The notes under the pieces: generated by a model | The model's input: only the letters and a program-made list of their open reading frames with translations | Databases searched by the model: none | Told to the model about the DNA's origin: nothing | Shown: piece after piece, positions 4,669-7,336 of the stretch | How positions within the stretch are numbered: position 1 is the first letter of the stretch | How the letters are laid out: each line of letters opens with the position of its first letter | NCBI GenBank assembly: GCA_046759145.1 | Contig: JBHIBR010000086.1 | Coordinates: forward strand, 1-7,336 | Reading direction: 5' to 3' | Length of the DNA stretch: 7,336 nt | Origin: JBHIBR01 sp046759145 [NCBI: Nitrospinota bacterium] | GTDB taxonomy: Bacteria > UBA8248 | Program-made: the position numbers and the translations under genes

Positions 4669-5937
4669 CGCCCGCCGTCTCTCCAGGACTTCGAGCCAGC
4701 GCTCGAGCTCCCCAATCACCCGCGCGCGGCTCTCGGCGTCGAGGGGGACCATATCTGCCCCCTCCATCCCCTCTTCCCCCGGCTCGCCAGGGGCGCCCAC
4801 TCCGACCTCTCCCGCCGGCACCTCGCCCGGGGCGACGCGGGCGAGCTCCCACTCGAGCGCCTCCATCCGGGCGGCCAGCGCGGGGCTCTCAGGGTGCAAT
4901 GAGCGCGCCCTTTTGTAAAGGTCCAGGGCGCGGTCCACCAGGCCGTCCTGGATGTAAAGGTTGGCGAGCGCCTCCACCGTGGCCTCGAACTCGGCCTCTA
5001 GGGCTACCCCTTCCGCCTTCTCCTCGGGAGCCGAGGGGGGCGGGGCCACAGGTCCTTCCTCTGCGTCCCGGGAGACAGGAATGGTCTCCAACCCGGGGAG
5101 GCCGACTCCCTCCTCCCCTTCAGCCTCAAGGGCTGGCGGGGCCTCCAGCTCCTCCTCCAATACGCTTTCCACCTCGCCAGCGGGCCCGAGGGGAGATTCC
5201 GCCTCCCCTGCGACCAAGAGGCTCTCCAGGGCCACCGCATCTTCCACCCCCGCACCCGGTCCAGGGGAAATCCCCTCCAGCTCCCCTCCGACGGCCGCCC
5301 CTTCCAGTTCCTCCAGGCGCGCCCTGTAGCGTTCGTTAGCGGGCTCCCGCTCGAGGAGCCTCTCATAGACGCCCATAGCCTCAGCAACGTGTCCCTGTCG
5401 GACATAAAGCTCCGCGAGCGCTTCGGTGGGCAGGGGCTCCCCGGCCGGCGGCTCGGCCCCCTCGGCGACCTCGGCCGCATCGGCAACCCCGGTCGCACCG
5501 GCGACCCCGGTCTCAGCGAGCCCCTCCGGGGGAGGCAGGGCAAGGGGGGCAAGGGTGGAGGCCCCGGGCTCAAGGAGGGCCAGCCTATCGGCGGCCAGGG
5601 CCGCCCGCCCCTCATCCCCCGCCCGTTCGTAGCAGCGGGCGAGCAGGCGCCGGGCGGCCAAGTTGAGAGGGGCCAGCCTCACCGCCCGCCCGAGCTCGGC
5701 CTGCGCCTCCTCCCACCGGTCGCTCTCGGCCAGGAGCGCCCCCAGGGCCGCCCCGGCTTCGGCGAAAAGCGGTTGGACCTCCAGGCCCCTGCGGAGGATC
5801 CCCTCCGCACGATCGGGCATCCCCGCCCGCCGGTAGAGCCGGGCGAGCGCGAGGAAGAGAGGCGATTGGGGATTTTGCTCGAGGAGGCGGGTGTACTCGT
5901 CTATGAGGCGGGCCTCATCCGCAGGCCGGCGTGCCAT
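4642..5937 (-). CDS. Tetratricopeptide-repeat protein with long acidic/proline linkers
   Basis: This 431-aa protein has an N-terminal block of TPR units (about 8-125: LIDEYTRLLEQNPQSPLFLALARLY, then RAEGILRRGLEVQP, then EEAQAELGRAVRLAP). A fourth unit follows at about 170-213 (LAELYVRQGHVAEAMGVYERLLEREP) and a fifth at about 320-365 (LANLYIQDGLVDRALDLYKRARSLHP). Linkers at 126-169, 214-318 and 368-400 are rich in Ala, Glu, Pro and Gly and likely disordered. A final amphipathic helix (VIGELERWLEVLERRR, 407-422) is typical of this protein type. TPRs mediate protein-protein contacts; the partner is unknown. There is no signal peptide, so it is probably cytoplasmic. The ATG follows GAGAGGG at five bases. 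The last residues (GDSSLRSD) come from a repeat element and look foreign to the family. It is transcribed divergently from the beta-propeller gene. Confidence 0.82.
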   Translation of the reverse strand: MARRPADEARLIDEYTRLLEQNPQSPLFLALARLYRRAGMPDRAEGILRRGLEVQPLFAEAGAALGALLAESDRWEEAQAELGRAVRLAPLNLAARRLLARCYERAGDEGRAALAADRLALLEPGASTLAPLALPPPEGLAETGVAGATGVADAAEVAEGAEPPAGEPLPTEALAELYVRQGHVAEAMGVYERLLEREPANERYRARLEELEGAAVGGELEGISPGPGAGVEDAVALESLLVAGEAESPLGPAGEVESVLEEELEAPPALEAEGEEGVGLPGLETIPVSRDAEEGPVAPPPSAPEEKAEGVALEAEFEATVEALANLYIQDGLVDRALDLYKRARSLHPESPALAARMEALEWELARVAPGEVPAGEVGVGAPGEPGEEGMEGADMVPLDAESRARVIGELERWLEVLERRRAGDSSLRSD

Positions 5938-6154
5938 GAAGCCCTCTCGGGGCGGAGAACATCGGCGATCCCTCCCGCCTCACGCTAGCAGACTCCCCGG
6001 CACCGCGCAAGCAGCTCCCGGCGCCGTCTCGAAGGGGTACCCGGCAGTAAAGGGGGCCCGCCCTGCACTGAGTAAGGGGCCCTTGGCGGGAGGCCCTCCA
6101 TCCCCCATACTAGGGGAGTCCTCCCCAGCCGCGTTTCAACCCAGAGGTCGTTCG
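5938..6154. other. Divergent intergenic region
   Basis: These 217 bases separate the minus-strand TPR gene from the plus-strand beta-propeller gene and must hold promoters for both. No clear -35/-10 pair is visible. CCCGCC (6058-6063) can pair with GGCGGG (6085-6090), and AAGGGGCCCTT (6074-6084) repeats the palindrome core seen at 1680-1690. A plus-strand frame is open through the region but is proline/glycine-rich with no Shine-Dalgarno and is not taken as coding. Confidence 0.4.
6143..6147 (+). promoter_or_regulatory. Ribosome binding site for a TTG start
   Basis: AGAGG ends seven bases before TTG 6155. It decides the start of the beta-propeller gene: the first in-frame ATG downstream (6194) lies inside the hydrophobic signal segment and has no such site. 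Confidence 0.6.
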
Positions 6155-6949
6155 TTGCGGAACTCCGCCCGCTTCCTTTTCTTTCTCCTGCTGATGGGGT
6201 TCCTACTGCCTGCGCGATCTCTCTCCGGGCGAGCCTTGGAGGCCGAGGGCGGGGAGCGAGCCCCTTACAGGACTTTTCCTCTCTCTGTGGCGGAGCCATC
6301 GGGCCTCGCCTACGACCCCGAGCGGGACGCCCTCTGGGTGGTCTCGGACGAGGGCGGCTTCGGCCTCATCTCGAAGGAGGGAAAGCTACTGGAGTGGCAC
6401 GAGCTGGAAGGAGACCTGGAGGGTGTGGCGCTGGACGCGCGCCGAGGGGTCCTCTACATCGCCGAGGAGCAGACGCGCACCCTCTTCCGCATCCACCTCA
6501 CGAGTGGCAGGCGCCAGGCGCTGCGCCTCAAGCTGGAGGGCTACCGGGGCCCCGACAACCGGGGGGCAGAGGGGCTCGCCCTCGACCCGGAGAGGGGCCA
6601 CATCTTCGTCGCCAAGGAGCGGCAGCCCCACTTCACCCTCGAGCTCGACGGCGAGGGCCGGAGGGTGAGGCGGTTTGAGGTCCCCACGGTGGAGGATATC
6701 ACGGGCCTTTGCTACGATGCGGTCGGGCGGAGGCTGCTGATTTTGAGCCGCGGCTCGAAGCAGGTGATCGCTCTCTCGCGGGAGGGGAAGCCCCTGGGCA
6801 CCGTGCTCCGCCTCGACTTCCGGGGCGCCGAGGGGATCGCCCTGGACCCGAAGGGCCGGGTGTACATCGCGGTGGATAACAATCTGCCTTGGGGGAACTA
6901 CATGGCCGTCTTCCCAGAGCTCCTGTCGGAGGGGAGGCCATCGCCGTGA
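6155..6949 (+). CDS. SdiA-regulated/YjiK-type secreted beta-propeller protein
   Basis: This 264-aa protein begins with a signal peptide: basic RNSAR, then a hydrophobic core FLFFLLLMGFLLPA (about 7-20) and a likely cleavage region near residues 22-30. The mature part has five evenly spaced repeats of the form GLAYDPERDALWVVSDEG (about 50-67, 90-106, 140-156, 184-200, 227-243), each a blade of a beta-propeller. Family members (SdiA-regulated, YjiK) are periplasmic or secreted; their ligands are poorly known and an esterase-like or calcium-binding role is only suggested. The TTG at 6155 is the start, because AGAGG precedes it and the full signal peptide is then included. The C-terminus ends on a proline-serine tail. 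The stop overlaps the next gene's GTG (GTGA at 6946-6949), so the two are translationally coupled. Confidence 0.75.
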   Translation: MRNSARFLFFLLLMGFLLPARSLSGRALEAEGGERAPYRTFPLSVAEPSGLAYDPERDALWVVSDEGGFGLISKEGKLLEWHELEGDLEGVALDARRGVLYIAEEQTRTLFRIHLTSGRRQALRLKLEGYRGPDNRGAEGLALDPERGHIFVAKERQPHFTLELDGEGRRVRRFEVPTVEDITGLCYDAVGRRLLILSRGSKQVIALSREGKPLGTVLRLDFRGAEGIALDPKGRVYIAVDNNLPWGNYMAVFPELLSEGRPSP

Positions 6950-7336
6950 GGCAGAGCTTCGTCGGGGTGGACCTCTCGGGGACGGAGAGGAGGCCATCGG
7001 GTTTTTGCCTCCTCCAGGGGAGGCGCGCGGAGACGCGGCTCCTCTTCGCGGACGAGGAACTCACCCGCTCCCTTCCCTCCACCCCGACGGTGATCGTGGT
7101 CGATGCCCCTCTCTTCCTCCCCCGGGGGCGCTGCTGCCTGAGGGAGGACTGCGCCTGTCGGAAGGTCGGGGAGGCCCACTTCCGGGCTTGTGACCGCGCG
7201 CTCCGGGGGCGCGGCATCCGCTTCTTCCCCATCACCCTCGGGCCCATGCGGCGGCTCACCCTGCGGGGGATGGCGCTCCGGGCGCGGTGGGAGAGCCTGG
7301 GCCACCCGGTGCTGGAGGGTTTTCCGGGCGGGGCGC
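6946..7336 (+). CDS. DUF429 domain protein (partial, 3' end outside window)
   Basis: 130 codons are visible. The frame starts at GTG with GGAGGGGAGG eight bases upstream. It shows FVGVDLSG (5-12) with D9, VVDAP (51-55) with D53, a cysteine cluster at 63-71 (C63, C64, C69, C71), then RGIRFFPITLGPMRRLTLRGM (about 87-107) and EGFPGGA at the window edge. These are the hallmarks of DUF429 proteins, which are predicted to have an RNase H-like fold with acidic active-site residues and are described as putative nucleases; activity is not proven. The cysteine cluster may bind a metal. It overlaps the beta-propeller gene by four bases and is surely in the same operon, although the two proteins act in different compartments. 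The remaining C-terminal part is not in the window. Confidence 0.82.
   Translation, partial: MRQSFVGVDLSGTERRPSGFCLLQGRRAETRLLFADEELTRSLPSTPTVIVVDAPLFLPRGRCCLREDCACRKVGEAHFRACDRALRGRGIRFFPITLGPMRRLTLRGMALRARWESLGHPVLEGFPGGA

Noticed and set aside
3722-4918. 398-aa plus-strand frame
   Set aside because: Antisense to the transketolase N-subunit and the TPR gene; no domain pattern.
5891-6154. N-terminal extension of the beta-propeller protein to GTG 5891 or ATG 5937
   Set aside because: It would bury the signal peptide about 80 residues inside, overlap the divergent TPR gene and lacks a ribosome binding site.
1-7336. CRISPR array or insertion sequence
   Set aside because: No regularly spaced repeats of 23-40 bases and no transposase or long terminal inverted repeats are present.

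Overview
The window is bacterial, dense in genes and mostly very GC-rich, with strong GGAGG-type ribosome binding sites and GTG/TTG starts. No rRNA, tRNA, CRISPR array, transposase or phage structural gene was seen. The lineage cannot be fixed from the sequence. A two-subunit transketolase, a TPR protein of a style I associate with deltaproteobacteria-like lineages, and an apparent selenoprotein suggest an uncultured, high-GC, selenocysteine-decoding Gram-negative bacterium. This assignment is inference.

Layout. (1) 1-1583, minus strand: an accessory cluster of small genes, visibly less GC-rich over 1-1060. In transcription order it holds a 101-aa protein of unknown function, an orphan HicB-type antitoxin-like protein, a RusA-like Holliday-junction resolvase, and the start of a DUF4145-like protein with two CxxC knuckles that runs off the left edge. 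A plausible promoter (-35 TTGCTG, 17-bp spacer, -10 TATAAG) with a near-perfect palindrome just upstream lies at 1644-1692. (2) 1703-2284, minus strand: a stand-alone AhpC/TSA (peroxiredoxin-like) gene whose predicted active-site codon is an in-frame TGA. The protein reads ...YRGHW-U-PYC..., the TGA is followed at once by a SECIS-like hairpin, and the gene ends in a strong intrinsic terminator. (3) 2285-2567: a structured, repeat-bearing intergenic region. (4) 2568-4525, minus strand: transketolase N- and C-terminal subunits as a two-gene operon; the N-subunit frame is broken near its 3' end. (5) 4642-5937, minus strand: a TPR protein with long acidic/proline linkers whose last residues are encoded by a dispersed repeat. 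(6) 6155-7336, plus strand: a secreted SdiA-regulated/YjiK-type beta-propeller gene, translationally overlapped (GTGA) by a DUF429 gene that runs off the right edge.

How the parts work together: the two transketolase subunits should form one TPP enzyme of the non-oxidative pentose phosphate pathway. The peroxiredoxin-like selenoprotein is probably a thiol/selenol redox enzyme under its own control. The left cluster looks acquired and joins a nucleic-acid enzyme to a toxin-antitoxin-type small protein and a predicted HEPN-family protein, so it may be a mobile or defence-related cassette. Its function is not known. The best candidate for something special is the TGA-containing peroxiredoxin with its SECIS-like element; the RusA/HicB/DUF4145 cluster is second.
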